Under the pieces are notes generated by a model. That model did not search any database. It worked only from the letters and a program-made list of their open reading frames with translations, and was not told the DNA's origin. Of a stretch of 64,000 nt of DNA, positions 20,881-33,079 are shown in pieces (within the stretch, counting starts at the first letter, position 1; each line of letters begins with the position of its first letter). This DNA comes from Begonia masoniana. Lineage: Eukaryota > Streptophyta > Magnoliopsida > Cucurbitales > Begoniaceae. Where the stretch lies: contig CM039509.1 in NCBI GenBank assembly GCA_022432975.1, positions 45,914,209 to 45,978,208 of the forward strand, written 5' to 3'. Made by a program: the position numbers and the translations under genes.

Positions 20881-21540
20881 TGTAAATTAATTAATAAGAT
20901 TCTCTTTGAATCCCGAACGTATCATTCTATCAACCCATAATATGATAGAAAACAATAACTTGACGCAATGAAATGAAAGAATGTAAATTATTTTAATGTA
21001 ATTCCCGAACGTATCATTCTATCAACCCATAATATGATAGAAAACAATAACTTGACGCAATGAAATGAAAGAATGTAAATTATTTTAATGTAATTGTTTT
21101 TATTATTTAAATGTAAATTATTTACTAAGATTCTCTTTGAATCCCGAACGTATCATTCTATCAACCCATAATATGATAGAAAACAATAACTTGACGCAAT
21201 GAAATGAAAGAATGTAAATTATTTTAATGTAATTGTTTTTATTATTTAAATGTAAATTAATTAATAAGATTCTCTTTGAATCCCGAACGTATCATTCTAT
21301 CAACCCATAATATGATAGAAAACAATAACTTGACGCAATGAAATGAAAGAATGTAAATTATTTTAATGTAATTGTTTTAATTATTTAAATGTAAATTATT
21401 TACTAAGATTCTCTTTGAATCCCGAACGTATCATTCTATCAACCCATAATATGATAGAAAACAATAACTTGACGCAATGAAATAAAGGAATGTAGATTAT
21501 TTCTTTGAATCCCGATCGTATCATCCTATCAACCCTTAAT
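20780..21540. repeat. 139-bp tandem repeat, about 5 units
   Basis: Units begin at CCCGAACGTATCATTC (20912, 21004, 21143, 21282, 21421, with a variant at 21511). Spacing is 139 bp for three units and about 90 bp for two shortened ones. Each unit contains AATAACTTGACGCAATGAAA. One degenerate unit-like segment is at 42910-42990 downstream of the germin-like gene. Confidence 0.9.
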
Positions 21541-21786
21541 ATAATTTTTAAATATGTAATTTATTATAGGTGGCTCCATAACCTGCCCATGACTCATCTA
21601 AGAGTCAATTCCAAAAAAAGATAAAATAATGGACAATTATCAAATTTTGTCCCGACTACGTGACGTCGTAGTTCCACGCATCCACATGGCGCCCTAGGTG
21701 CAAGCCCGGTTACAGCATGAACAACTTTACATTGCAAAATGAATCATAGTGTATTTGCACACTTTTCGGAGAATGGTCTTGCGTTC

Positions 21787-22084
21787 TCCACTTTCACTGG
21801 TGACACCATGTTGGGTTTTCAAGAACTCAGAAAACAGTTTCCCTTCTCCATGGTTCCAACCTGCTTTCCTACCTGAAATGACTTACGGAAAAAGCCAACT
21901 CTAAAACAATTATTTCTACATTCTAAATATTATGATGCTACTCGTTACTTCGTAAATTCAGCCAACTTAATCATAATTAAACTTGTAAGCCATTTTAGGT
22001 AGGAAAGCAGGTTGGAACCATGGAGAAGGGAAACTGTTTTCTGAGTTCTTGAAAACCCAACATGGTGTCACCAGTGAAAGTGGA
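21787..22084. repeat. Perfect 88-bp inverted repeat with 122-bp spacer
   Basis: Left arm 21787-21874 and right arm 21997-22084 are exact reverse complements. Arms extend about 14 bp inward with two mismatches. The left arm contains CACTGGTGACACCATGTTGG. No TIR/TSD signature of a known family was identified. A transcript would fold into a long hairpin. Confidence 0.9.
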
Positions 22085-22933
22085 GTTGGGTCCTTCAAAT
22101 TCAACGCCACTACCCAAAAAACCACTAAAAAAGTGGGAAATTAAATTACCTCGAAACATGTAAAACCTGTCATTTTTATATTATTAATATTTTAAGTAAT
22201 TATTTTATGTTATTTAAAATCAAATTATTCCAGGTTGACTCAAATTGTCATAATTCGTTCATATTCGATCTCGTGTGCCATTTTCGGTCAATCTGTCTAT
22301 CGGTAAAATATGACAATTATCGCGTTGTGAAAAATCTAAAAAAATAACGTTCGATAAATTGAAATTATATTGGATAAAATCTTAAATAACGTTCGAATTT
22401 TTGTTGAATCATAAGTTAAATATTTTATTTAAATATAATATTTTATATTCTACATATTAAATAAATAAATTTAATAAAACAATTTTATGAAAGAAAGGGC
22501 AACTCATCAAAGAAGAACAAGAGAGAGAAAGAGAACTTCATAAAGCAATCCCACATTTTTGCTTCATACTCATGCTACTGAAGTGTCGATCTTCGAGTTT
22601 TAGCAAAGATCTTTGAGGGTAAGTTTGAATCTAAATATGTTCTAGTTCGTTTTCTCGTTTAGACATTTCATTGTTGTTAGATTCAGATTTCAAGTTTCGA
22701 AACTCGAATCGGTCAATCTATGGTCTAAGAAGAGTTTTTAAACCCATTGGTGTTTAAAATCAGCAAAAAAATAAGAAATTTTTTTGCAAAACTCATCGTC
22801 GGAACGCCGTCTATGGGCGTCCTTTGTTCGAGCCGGGTGTCAACGGAGACGCAAGTCTAGGCCTCGTGGCAGTTCCTAGGCTTCTTTGTCGAGCGTCCGC
22901 AGATGCACCCTGGGCATCAGCGGATGCATTACA
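22085..22933. other. Unassigned DNA, possible retroelement LTR remnant
   Basis: From 22161 (TGTAAAACCTGTCATTTTTA) the layout resembles an LTR: an AT-rich start, then a purine- and pyrimidine-rich leader with a TGAGGGTAAGT-like donor near 22617, then GC-rich DNA (22795-22930). It is interrupted by LTR-A copy A3. No other end was found, so identity is uncertain. Confidence 0.35.
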
Positions 22934-25165
22934 TATAACACCCGACATTTTTGCCCTTGTAATTATTCCCCCGGATTATTTAGCGGGATGAATTTTTATA
23001 TAAAATCTGATGTATGTTTTAATGAATTGTCGGAGAGTTTAATGGAAAAACCAGGTTCAAGAATTTATTTAACAAATTAGTCAAGAACCAATGGAAGGGT
23101 AAATTGGGAAGGAATTAAGGTTGGTGGGAGAAAGCCAATGGATGATTGACACTTGGCAACTTATTGAAGAAGCCATGTTCTTCCTCCTGCGTGAAATCTT
23201 CATTTCACTTCTCTGTTTCCTCCCTTCCTTCTCTCTATTCTTCTCTTCCAGGCAACTGAAACAAAGTTCCACACTTTGTTTCTCCTGCATTCTTCTATTT
23301 TCTTCAGTGAAGGTAATTTCCGTCAGTAGTTAACAAGTTTAACTACACTATTTACTGATTTTTGAGAGGTTTAGGATTAATGACCGTATAATCACGTTTT
23401 AGGTTCACAAACTACTGAAACCGAGACGATCAAGAACGTCAACTCTGCAGCAAACAGGTAAGTTCATATCCGTAGGTTGGCCCTTATGGCCCTACATCAC
23501 AGAGACTCTAGGTTTTCTTCTGTCGGGAGGTTTCGGGTAGAGAAAGTTAGAGTTAAATTCTGAGTTATCTGTTTTCTCTCTAGATTCTGTTGTATTATTC
23601 TGTTAACTGCTATTTCAAGTTAAGCACTGTGAAAGTTCATGCATACACGTTTTCCCGAAAGTTCATGCAAAACAATGTTTTCTGTACACGATTTTGAAGT
23701 TAAGAAAGACAAAACAGAATCTGAATGTAATGTATTGGTTAAGTGTGGGACGGGGACTGGCCCTTTGGTTTTATCCCTCCCTGGGATTCTGAAAAATTGT
23801 CCTTGCCAAGGACCCTCTGGTTTTATCCCTCCCTGGGATTCTGAAAAACTACTGAATGTCTGAATGTGCCTGAAAGTGCACCTTACTGTTGCCAGTTCCC
23901 CTATAAGCCCCACTTATACTCCTCTGCCACTGAAACGTAATGTAATGTTCTGCCACTGTATTCTGAAAACCGCATGTATAACATTTTACATCACTGCATC
24001 TGTATTATGTTCTTACTGAGTTTTAGACTCATAGGTGAACTCTTGATGTAAGTACTGAACCCGAAAATGAGGACTTTGTGCCTCAGTCTGATGAGTAGGT
24101 GGCTGGTGGCACGAGCTCTCGGGGATGGTTGTGGTAGCCGGACATATTCCTGACTGAAAGAGTAAAGTTTTAAGTTCTGTGTTTTGTGTATGTTTTAAAA
24201 AAAAAAAAAACTTCTGTTTTGGGAAGATTCTGGAAATATATGTCAAGTTCTGTATAGTTTCTGAGATTTAAAAAAAACAACGTATGGATTCTGTATTGAT
24301 GTTTAAAACCTCTGTATTTGACAGTTGAATTTATGTTCTGAAGTATTCTGGAATTGTTTGGAATATTTTCTGTTAGTCTATGCATGGATGGTCTCTGGTT
24401 TTTGAGCTATCTATACAGTGTGATTATTCTTAAGTTTCTGTTATGCCTTCTGTTGTGCTCGAGAACCACATTTTGAAGTGGTTTAAGAATCTGAGACGTT
24501 TATGTCTTCTGTTTTTATGCTCTCTGTCTGTGAGTCTTCCTGTCAAAAGTTGTAAATTTTGTCTTTAAAACTTTACATCCACCGGTCACTGTTCATTTTT
24601 GCCTACGTCCACCGGTCACTGTTCATTTTTGCCTACATCCACCGCCGCCTGTTCCTCTTTAAAACTTCATCCACCGTTGCTTTTTTTAAACTAAGTCTTC
24701 CGCCAGTCTTCCTCCTAAGTCTTCCGCCAATGTTTCCAGTAATTCTCTGTTATTCCTGTCTGTTATTTCTCTATCTGCTTACTTTATCGTTCACCTTTGT
24801 TTCCTATTTTTACCATTTTCTTCTCATATGTTTTGCTGCACTCTTCAAGTCCACCTTGCCCAATATCTTAGATGTTCAAAGTTTTAATTTACTTCTGTCT
24901 CCCTGCTTTCTTAAGTCTATTATTTCTGTGGTTCAAAAATAAATATGTCTTCCGATTCTGTTTTAAGTATTTTGTAATTCATCCTGCAGTTTGGTTTTAA
25001 CTGTTTTCTTTCTCGTTATGATTTATACTCTAGAGAACACTCTCTCTCTGTCAATGTTTTAAAAGCATAATGTTCAAAAAAAAAATATAGTCTAAGTTTT
25101 CCGTTATGTCCCAGAGTGATGCTTGACTCTCGGACCCCGATCGGGTTCGGTCTTAGGTCGTCACA
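22934..25165 (+). mobile_element. LTR-A solo LTR, copy A3
   Basis: 2,232 bp with a perfect TSD TTACA (22929-22933, 25166-25170). The 5' end is TATAACACCCGACATTTTTG (the expected TG mutated to TA) and the 3' end GGTCGTCACA. It contains the candidate exon cassette (23121-24098), the GGCCCTTATGGCCC palindrome (23479-23492) and a short CATCCACCGGTCACTGTTCA repeat near 24585-24640. No internal coding region is attached. Confidence 0.9.
23121..24098 (+). CDS. Candidate three-exon LTR-encoded small ORF, copy A3
   Basis: Hypothetical. Exon 1 (23121-23312) ends GTGAAG|GTAATT. Exon 2 (23403-23457) lies between CACGTTTTAG and AACAG|GTAAGT. Exon 3 (24052-24098) ends TAG. The total is 294 nt, open in one frame, about 97 residues. 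Exon 1 is Phe/Leu/Ser-rich; exon 3 ends EDFVPQSDE. The exon-3 acceptor is mutated here (TGTAA instead of TGTAG), so this copy may not splice as drawn. It corresponds exon for exon to 11290-12268. Confidence 0.3.
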
Positions 25166-25227
25166 TTACAAACTTTTGAAACCTCAGTTTAATCGTCTGC
25201 TGTGAGGGTTTGAATGACTGCACAATA

Positions 25228-25840
25228 ACTTTTTATGGAAAACTTTATTGCCTCGTTGAAGTTCGTGGTCGTATATCGTTTCATTCTGGCCCCGGTTCCT
25301 AGTCTTAGTATATGACACATCCACCTTATCTCTAGTGTTTGAAAGAGAGATTTTTTACATTGATTTTGCTACAAGTTTTGACGATTTCATAGATTACAAA
25401 CCTGTCCCAGAGAGTGGTACCCAAAGTGGTAAAAAGAGTAACCATTTGTAACGTCCCCAAGTCCTCCCAGTACAATATTGTCCGTTTTGGACCAGATCGT
25501 ACATGGATATGTTCTTGGATCAGCCTCAAAATGCGTTGTACTAGGCAGGGAGGCGAACTCTACTTATAAACTATGCATTTTCACTCTCTCTAGCAATGTG
25601 AGATTGTGCACCCCCATTGGTATAGTTTGGGCCCCACTTTATCGCCTCAGTGAAATTCGCAGTCGTATATCATTTCATTTTGGCCCCGGTTCCTAGTCTT
25701 AGTATATTACACATCCACCTTATCTCTAGTGTTTAAAAGGGAGATTTTTTACATTGATTTTGTTACAAGTTTTAACAATTTCATAGATTACAAACCTGTC
25801 CCTGAGAGTGGTACCCAAAGTGGTAAAAAGAGTAACCATT
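25228..25840. repeat. 394-bp tandem duplication carrying a TRIM LTR piece
   Basis: The segment from about 25246 to 25640 is repeated at 25641-26035. Each copy holds host DNA (GGCCCCGGTTCCTAGTCTTA) followed by the TRIM start TGTAACGTCCC (25447 and 25841). The first TRIM piece stops at GGGCCCCACTT, so the duplication happened after TRIM insertion. Confidence 0.8.
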
Positions 25841-26324
25841 TGTAACGTCCCTCAGTCCTCACAATACAATATTGTCCGCTTTTGGTCAGATTCTGCACGA
25901 ATTTGTTCTTGGGTCAGCTCCAAAATGCGTTGTACTAGGCAGGGAGGGGAACTCTACTTATAAATTATGCATTTTCACTCTCCCAAGCAATGTAGGATTG
26001 TGCACCCCCATTGGTATGGGTTGGGCCCCACTGAACCCTCCTTGCCTTCACATGGCGGGCTCTCACAATCTCTCCCTCTTCAGGGCCCGACGTTCTCGTC
26101 GGCCACACTTCTGATTGGGTAGTGACTCTAATATCATTTGTAACGTCCCCCGATCCTCCCAATACAATATTTTCTGCTTTTGGCCATAGCCTGCACATAT
26201 TTGTTTTTTGAAGTCAGCCCCAAAACGTGTTGTATTAGGTAAGAATGAGAACTTTACTTATAAAAAATGCATTTTTCACTCTCCCAAGCAATGTGGGATT
26301 ATGCACCCCCATTGGTATGGGCTG

Positions 26325-29300
26325 TGTAACGCCCTCGAACTCGCCCATGCTCGATGCGCTACTTTGCTCACACTTACCACGTTTAAAACGAAGTTTAAAA
26401 TAAAATTCGATAAAATTTTTACTCGACTTTCAGATTTTTTGAACCCTAAAAAATGATAGGAAAACGTGCATAAAATACGTGCCAAATTTGTTGGAAAGGC
26501 TCGAGTTAAAACATATTTGAAACGATAAAATTTTAAAAAAATTCAAATTTGGCACGCATGGGGCGCCACGCGCCCGCGCATCTGGTGCGCGCCCCGCTTG
26601 AGCGTGCGCGCGGGCACCACCCAGCACGAGGTGCCGATCGATCGGCGAACTCTCGGGTCACTCGATCAAATTCACGTAATCTGCCGATCGATCGGTGATG
26701 GGCGCCGATCGATCGGCGCTGAGCGCTGCGCACCCTAGCAGCGCTGCTAGCACGCCCGCTGAGCGCGCCTCGCCTGGCGCTTTCCCTTGCCTGCTGCGCA
26801 CCACCCCCGGCCACAACATGCTCTTCTCACCCCTTCCTCAAATTTTCTTCACACTTCCTCCAACCAAATCACCAAAAATTTTCCCAACACTTTTCTCGAC
26901 ATATCCCACTTCCAAACACGTTAAATCTCAGAAAACCAACTCTAAAACGTCAGTGAAAATGTGAAAATAAACAGTGTTTTGTTAATAAAACTCAAGCAGC
27001 ATAACCGCTAAACATTTCTAAACCAAATCCTGAAAACCAAGTAGTTTATAAAACATATTCACCATATTCATCAAGTTTATAAAACACCAACATTTACACC
27101 TAAACAAGTCCAAACAATGACTACCTAAATACATTCAAAATACCGATTCCCCACAACTCTCAGCAATCCATGGACTAGACGTCCCGACATCTGCCTGCAC
27201 CAGCATCCCCCGTGCGTCGCCGACTGCTCCCTAGTCCTGGTCTCCCTCAACTAGCTCACCTTGTAACCTTGTCGTCACATACACCATGGAATACAAAACA
27301 TAAGCCTAATGCTTAGCAAGTAGGGAATAATGGATGCAAACACATACAATGCACACACATCCTAACACATGCAGTTTCTACTCGCTCTATTGTTCTCGCT
27401 TCGTTTTTGTTTCAGTAATATATCACCTAGCGGTGAGGATCAAGTAGGCGCACATCCTATATCATCTAGGACGACCCCACTTTGACCCAACAGTACAAGA
27501 TCGGAGGGACACATCCGAGTCCAGCTCCAAGGATTGCCATACCTGATCTCCTGACACAAATCCGAGACCAGCTCTAAGGATGTGTTTCCATCCAAGTCTA
27601 GCTCCAAGGATGGCACTACCCAATCCCCAGGCACACATCCGAGACCAGCTCCAAGGATGGCACCACACAATCTCCTGGCATACATCCGAGTCCAGCTCCA
27701 AGGATGTATTTCCATCCGAGTCCAGCTCCAAGGATTGCACCAGGCACACATCCGAGACCAGCTCCAAGGATGTGCTTCCATCCGAGTCTTGCTCCAAGGA
27801 TGACACTACCTAATCCCCAGGCACACATCCGAGACCAGCTCCAAGGATGGCACCACACAAACTTCTGGAATATATCCGAGTCCAGCTCCAAGGATGCATT
27901 TTCATCTGAGTCCAGCTCCCAGGATGGCACCAGGCACACATCCGAGACCAGCTCCAAGGATGTGCTTTCATCTGAGTCTAGCTCCAAGGATGGTACTACC
28001 CAATCCCCAGGCACACATCCGAGCCTAGCTCCAAGGATGGCACCACACAAACTCCCAGGATAACACTAGGCACACATCCGAGACCAGCTCCAAGGATGCA
28101 TTTCCATCTGAGTCCAACTCCCAGGATGGCACCAGGCACACATCCGAGACCAGCTCCAAGGATGTTCTTCCATCCGAGTCTAGCTCCAAAGATGGCACTA
28201 CCCAATCCCCAGGCACACATCCGAGACCAGCTCCAATGATGTGCTTCAATCCCAGTTTAGCTCCAAGGATGGCACCACATAATCCCCAAGCACACATCCG
28301 AGACCAGCTCCAAGGATGTGCTTCCATTCGAGTCTAGCTCCAAGGATGGCACCACACTATTCTCTATATGTTTCATACTCACCGTTCAAAACCATGTATA
28401 AAACTCGTTTTTCGTAGTTGGAAACAATGATGCATGTCACACATATACTCGACACAAAACAAAACAAAGCAACCAAACAAATAAACAATTCCCTACCGTT
28501 CCATGGTGTAGGCCCGAAGGCAAAACACAAACATCCTCTACTTACCTGGATACTCCGCCCGCACTTCCTCACTTTCGGTTACGCCAAAAGCTCAACTCGT
28601 TACCCTAGCATATTAAGGGGAATAACACTTAAAAATCATTAAGATAAATCTAAGAAATGCCTAGACTAATTTAATAACAACTTAACCAATTCTTAAAGCA
28701 TAAATCCCAAAAACCCGATTTCCCCCCCATTTTCAATGTCCAAACTTCAATCGGCCATAACTCACTCGTTTTTCAACGGATTTACACGTTCCACCCTATT
28801 CCGTAAACCTCTACACGTCTACTATTCATTGAAACAATCAAATTTAACAACCAAACAAGTTGGCCAATTCGAAACCATAAAAACAGAACTGGTGCACTTT
28901 TCCCAAAAATTCAATTTTTCACAAACACTCACTAAAACTCTAATCTATCCCAATAAACCACATAAAAAAATTCGATTTTTCACAAACACTCACTAAAACT
29001 CTAATCTATCCCAATAAACCACATAAACTAATCTATCTAACATTTAAACCATCAAAATAGGAAGAAAAACTACCAAAGAAACAACATTTTCGGAGCCCTC
29101 CAATTAGGGTTTCCAAACCCCATCAAAACTCACCCAAAACTCCAAAATCTTTCACCTACATGCATCCCCAACAAAACCCATTAAAACTCACCTTTAAAAC
29201 CATGCAAAACTTGATGAAGATAAAGTGGAGAAACTCTAACAATGGCTGCTGGATTTCGTGGAGAAGAAAAGGAGGAAGAAGATGGCTTTTTCCATTTTAA

Positions 29301-29638
29301 CACTAAACCCCTCAATTTTATAAAATCACTATACTTTTTACTTTTGAAAAATACCACTATTTTCTTATAAATTCAAAAGCAACCCCCCTCCCTTTTGTTA
29401 TGTAATTCAACGTGAAACCCTTCTCCTCCCTCCCTTTTCTTTTACTTTTTCTTACTTTTACATAAAATTTAACTTAACAATAATTCTAACCACCCCACTC
29501 CTAGGTTTTCTCTCAATTTCCCCTTTCAATTGCACTTTCTAACTCAACTTGCTAGGATAACATTAGGACTAACTTTAAACTCTCACGACATACCCTAACT
29601 AAGCTACGTATGTTATAGGAAATTTTCTGGACATTACA
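26325..29638 (-). mobile_element. LTR-C-like solo LTR with internal satellite
   Basis: 3,314 bp, ends TGTAACGCCCTCGAAC and TTCTGGACATTACA, with TSD GGCTG/GGTTG (26320-26324, 29639-29643; one mismatch) inside the right LTR of TRIM-1. It has palindromes GCCGATCGATCGGC near 26631-26720, a satellite at 27480-28360, and on the minus strand CCAG|GTAAGT then GGGCCTACACCATGG (28552-28500). Orientation is taken from the similar elements at 56069-64000. Confidence 0.8.
27480..28360. repeat. Satellite-like array (CCGAG.CCAGCTCCAAGGATG)
   Basis: Tandem copies of a core such as ATCCGAGACCAGCTCCAAGG, alternating with GCTTCCATCCGAGTCTAGCT, form composite units of about 77 bp. It generates several overlapping false frames on both strands rich in LGAGLG or SSKD repeats. 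It is confined to this solo LTR in the window. Confidence 0.9.
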
Positions 29639-29692
29639 GGTTGGGCTCCATCAGACCCTCCTTGCCTTCACATGGCGGGCTGTCACACCATT

Positions 29693-31485
29693 GTCGAGGT
29701 ATGAGTTTCAATTGTACTACATTACATCGTTGTTTTCAAAACCCTTATTTTTTTGAGCTATCACATATAAAACCCGATATGTTCTGTGTAACAATGTAAC
29801 TTTTTATTTCATTTCACTTGATTTATAAGTATTTGTCGGACAAACCTTTGATTGTTATGGGTAGTATTGAGGCCAAACAACATGAGGTCGTCTTTATACA
29901 CTTTTTGCTACATGAATTGTTTGTACATGCGACATGTGTGCATTTCTTATATCAGCTCCTTGAGTCATCAGGAAAGAGGGTGAAAAGCCAACTACTTTTC
30001 TATTCTATTATGGTCGGTTGGCTTGGAAACATTAGAGGAAGACTTGACCCAAGTAACATGGGGCATGTGGAATCCCGTGTGAATTAGCAAGGATCTAAGG
30101 TACCGACTTTGAGAGGTATATTCTCGCACTTATCCTTTACTTTTCTAGTTAGAGATCCAAGACAGCTGAAAAGGAGAATGTCGAGACAGAAAGCCTAGCC
30201 AAGACAGTCATACAACATCCAGGCATTGGTTGGAATAATGATTACGTGTCCTTGGGTTCGTATCTCTAAACCTGGTCATGGTGTTGTATTGTTACATTCG
30301 ATACGCTGCTGACTTAACTTTGGGCAGTCCTTCTTTCTCTCTCTCTTGTATGATGAATTGGATGTACAGATCGCTATCACTCTTTTACGCTTCTTCTAGG
30401 AAATTGATGTGCAAAAAATCTGTGAGCGACCTCATTTTTACTGGTGTTGTTTTCTACTTAAAATGTGGAGGTTTATTTTATTTACAACTACCTACGTATG
30501 TAGCAATGTTTTCAATATATGCCCTACTGATTGCTCGTGGAGCCTGTTTTTAATGGTAAAAAGACTTGATAAAGGTAAACTCATTCACTAAATTTTCTCA
30601 CCTGGCTCATATTTTTAAACTGATATGATAAAAACCAGTTCTATCATGCATCACAATATAGTATAAGATTCCATACTGAGCTAGTCATTCTTTCCAACAA
30701 CTCCTTTTTTTCCCATGTAAGAATTCAAGCGGCAAGAAGTAGTGATTGTAGTGGAGCTTCCTTTGGTTTTCTATTCTTCTTTCAATTGTTTAATCTCTTC
30801 CCTTTGTGAGGATTCTATTAATGATTTGTGTCTATTGGATAAAATTAACTGTCGTTGGATATTTCTCCCTTTTCGCACGATATTTCTTGCTTGTTATATT
30901 GCACTATCTTTATAAATTTTTTATTACTATGTCTACCTCGGCTGATCTCGTGTGGTCTATAGCTTTAGATTTTAGTTAACAGTTTTGCAGCATTTCGAGC
31001 TTTGGGTCTGGCAATTAGGTCATCTCCAAAGATTCGATCGTTCGTCTTAGTGTTTCTGTTACGCCCACCTTCGTGTTATGATGAAACAAGGTTGTGGATA
31101 ATATTTAGATTTTTAATGAATTTATAAATTTATTTAACATTATTTTAAATTTATAAAAGAATTTGGTGACTTATTTAGGCTAATGGCTTTCACCTCTTTC
31201 GGCAAATAAAGAAACAAAGAGATAGATGGAGAGTCTTAGAAGGAAGAGGTTTTTTGTTGCTAGATTTGCAAACGTGTGTCCCATTTTAGAGTCTTGTCAA
31301 AGATTATCAAAGTTATGCTAATTCCCAATTTTCTTTTCGTTTGTTTTCCATTTAGTTAGTAAGTATTTTTCAAAATCCAACTTCGAGGGTAGAAAATCTG
31401 ATCATTGGTTAATTTTTTTTACCCATGAGTTGTGTAGGGTTTAAAAGGGATTAGATGACAAGAGCAATGGAAAATATATATATAT
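29693..31485. other. Low-copy DNA, nothing recognised
   Basis: Short frames (29818-30087, 30278-30553) have no recognisable domain. Composition resembles plant intron or intergenic DNA. An (AT)n run at 31475-31490 was the target of LTR-A copy A4. Confidence 0.4.
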
Positions 31486-32785
31486 ATATATGTAATACCC
31501 GACATTTTTGCCATGAAAATATTCATTGAATTATTAAATGGGAATTTATTGCCAAGTAATTTTCCCTTGGATTATTGTACGAGATTATTTTACTATTAAT
31601 ATAGTGGATGTTTGTTTGAAATGTGTTAGGATGTTAGTAGAAAACCGAACCAGGGGCAACCAAAACAAAACAATTGGTTAGAAATCAATGGAAGGGAAAA
31701 ATGGGAAGCCAATTAAGATTGGTGGGAGGAAACCAATAGATGATTGACACTTGGCAAAATTGTTGAAGAAGCCAATGCATTTTCTCTTCCTTTCTTCCTC
31801 CCTTCTCTTCACTCCAACATGAAGCACTTCTCTGTTTTCTCTCTTCCAGACGACTGAGACAAATTTCCAAAACTTTGTTTCTTCTGTTTTCTTCTATTTC
31901 CACCAGTAAATCTAAGATAGTTAACGAGTTTAGGTTAGTTACTTATTAGTTTTGTTGAGGTTCAGAGTTAATGTCCGATCATGCATGATGTAGGTTTGTG
32001 AATCGCTAAGGACATTTACACGAACAAACCTTGCAACTTCACAGACACCATGTAAGTTCATGCATATAAGTTGGCCATTAAGGCCCTACAGCATGGAGGT
32101 ACTAGGTTTTGGTTCGGGTAGTTAGGTCGTAAGTTATGCTATAAGCTAAACGTGTTATGTGTGTTCTGTTTCATGTTTGTTTTTATTCTATCGCCTGTAT
32201 ATGTTGAGTTTAAGCACCGTAAATGTTCATGCATACACGTTTTCTCTTAAAGTCATGCAAATGTTTTCAGCACCAGATTTGAAGTTATGAAAGTTAAAAA
32301 TATGAATGTAATGTATGGTTAAGTGTGGACGAGGACTGACATCCTGTCATGTTGTAACGACCCCTTTTCCCAGCAAGATATTGTCCGCTCTAGGGATTGG
32401 GTCGTAGTCCAATATCCTGCCCTCATGGCTTTGTTTGGCGAGGACTTCCCAGTCGATCACCGAACCTGGTACTACTCTCGCCGAAGCACTTTTAACTTCG
32501 GAATTCTTATGGGATCCGTTGTCAATTGTGCTCCAAAACGCGTCTTGCTATCTTGGGAGGGTCTCTTTACATATGTTTCATTTCTACATACTTCCCCAAG
32601 CGATGTGCGATTGTGACGACCCCCTTTTTACGACCCGTCACCTTCCGGTTTGCCCGCGCAGACGTACCGCCATCCGGGTTCCGGTTCGTGCAGCCATCGT
32701 ACACATACTTACACATATGGGTCATTACAATCACCCCCCCTCGGGGGCCCAACGTCCTTGTTGGCCACATTTCTGGTTGGGTACA

Positions 32786-32798
32786 GGCTCTGATACCA
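32786..32798 (-). promoter_or_regulatory. Primer binding site of TRIM-2
   Basis: GGCTCTGATACCA on the plus strand is the exact complement of the tRNA-iMet PBS TGGTATCAGAGCC, two bases from the LTR boundary. It fixes the element's orientation as minus. Confidence 0.95.
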
Positions 32799-33079
32799 TT
32801 TGTAACGACCCTTTTTTCCAGCAAGATATTGTCCGCTCTGGGGATTGGGCCGTAGTCCAATATCCTCCCCTCACGGCTTTGTTTGGCGAGGACTTCCTAA
32901 TCGGTCACCCAACTTGGTACTACTCTCGCCGAAACACTTTTAACTTCGGAGTTTTTATGGGATCCTTTGTCAATTGTGCTCCAAAACGCGTCTTGCTATC
33001 TTGAGAGGGTCTCTTTACATATATTTCATTTCCACATACTTCCCCAAGCGATGTGGGATTGTGACGACCCCCTTTTTAT

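Larger units (their letters stand above)
25841..29687 (-). mobile_element. TRIM-1, very small LTR element, with nested LTR-C solo LTR
   Basis: TSD CCATT (25836-25840, 29688-29692). LTRs are 25841-26067 (227 bp) and 26139-26324 joined to 29644-29687 (230 bp), with only 71 bp between them. The internal part holds a degraded PBS complement (ACTCTAATATCA, 26125-26136) and a pyrimidine tract (PPT complement) next to the left LTR, so sense is minus. There is no coding capacity. Without the insertion it is about 530 bp, at the small end of TRIM/SMART elements. Confidence 0.85.

Noticed and set aside
27440..28327. Several overlapping frames of 71-144 residues on both strands
   Set aside because: All are readings of the satellite array in the LTR-C-like solo LTR.
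30278..30553. 91-residue frame with hydrophobic stretches
   Set aside because: Low-complexity composition, no family recognised, no promoter or splice context.
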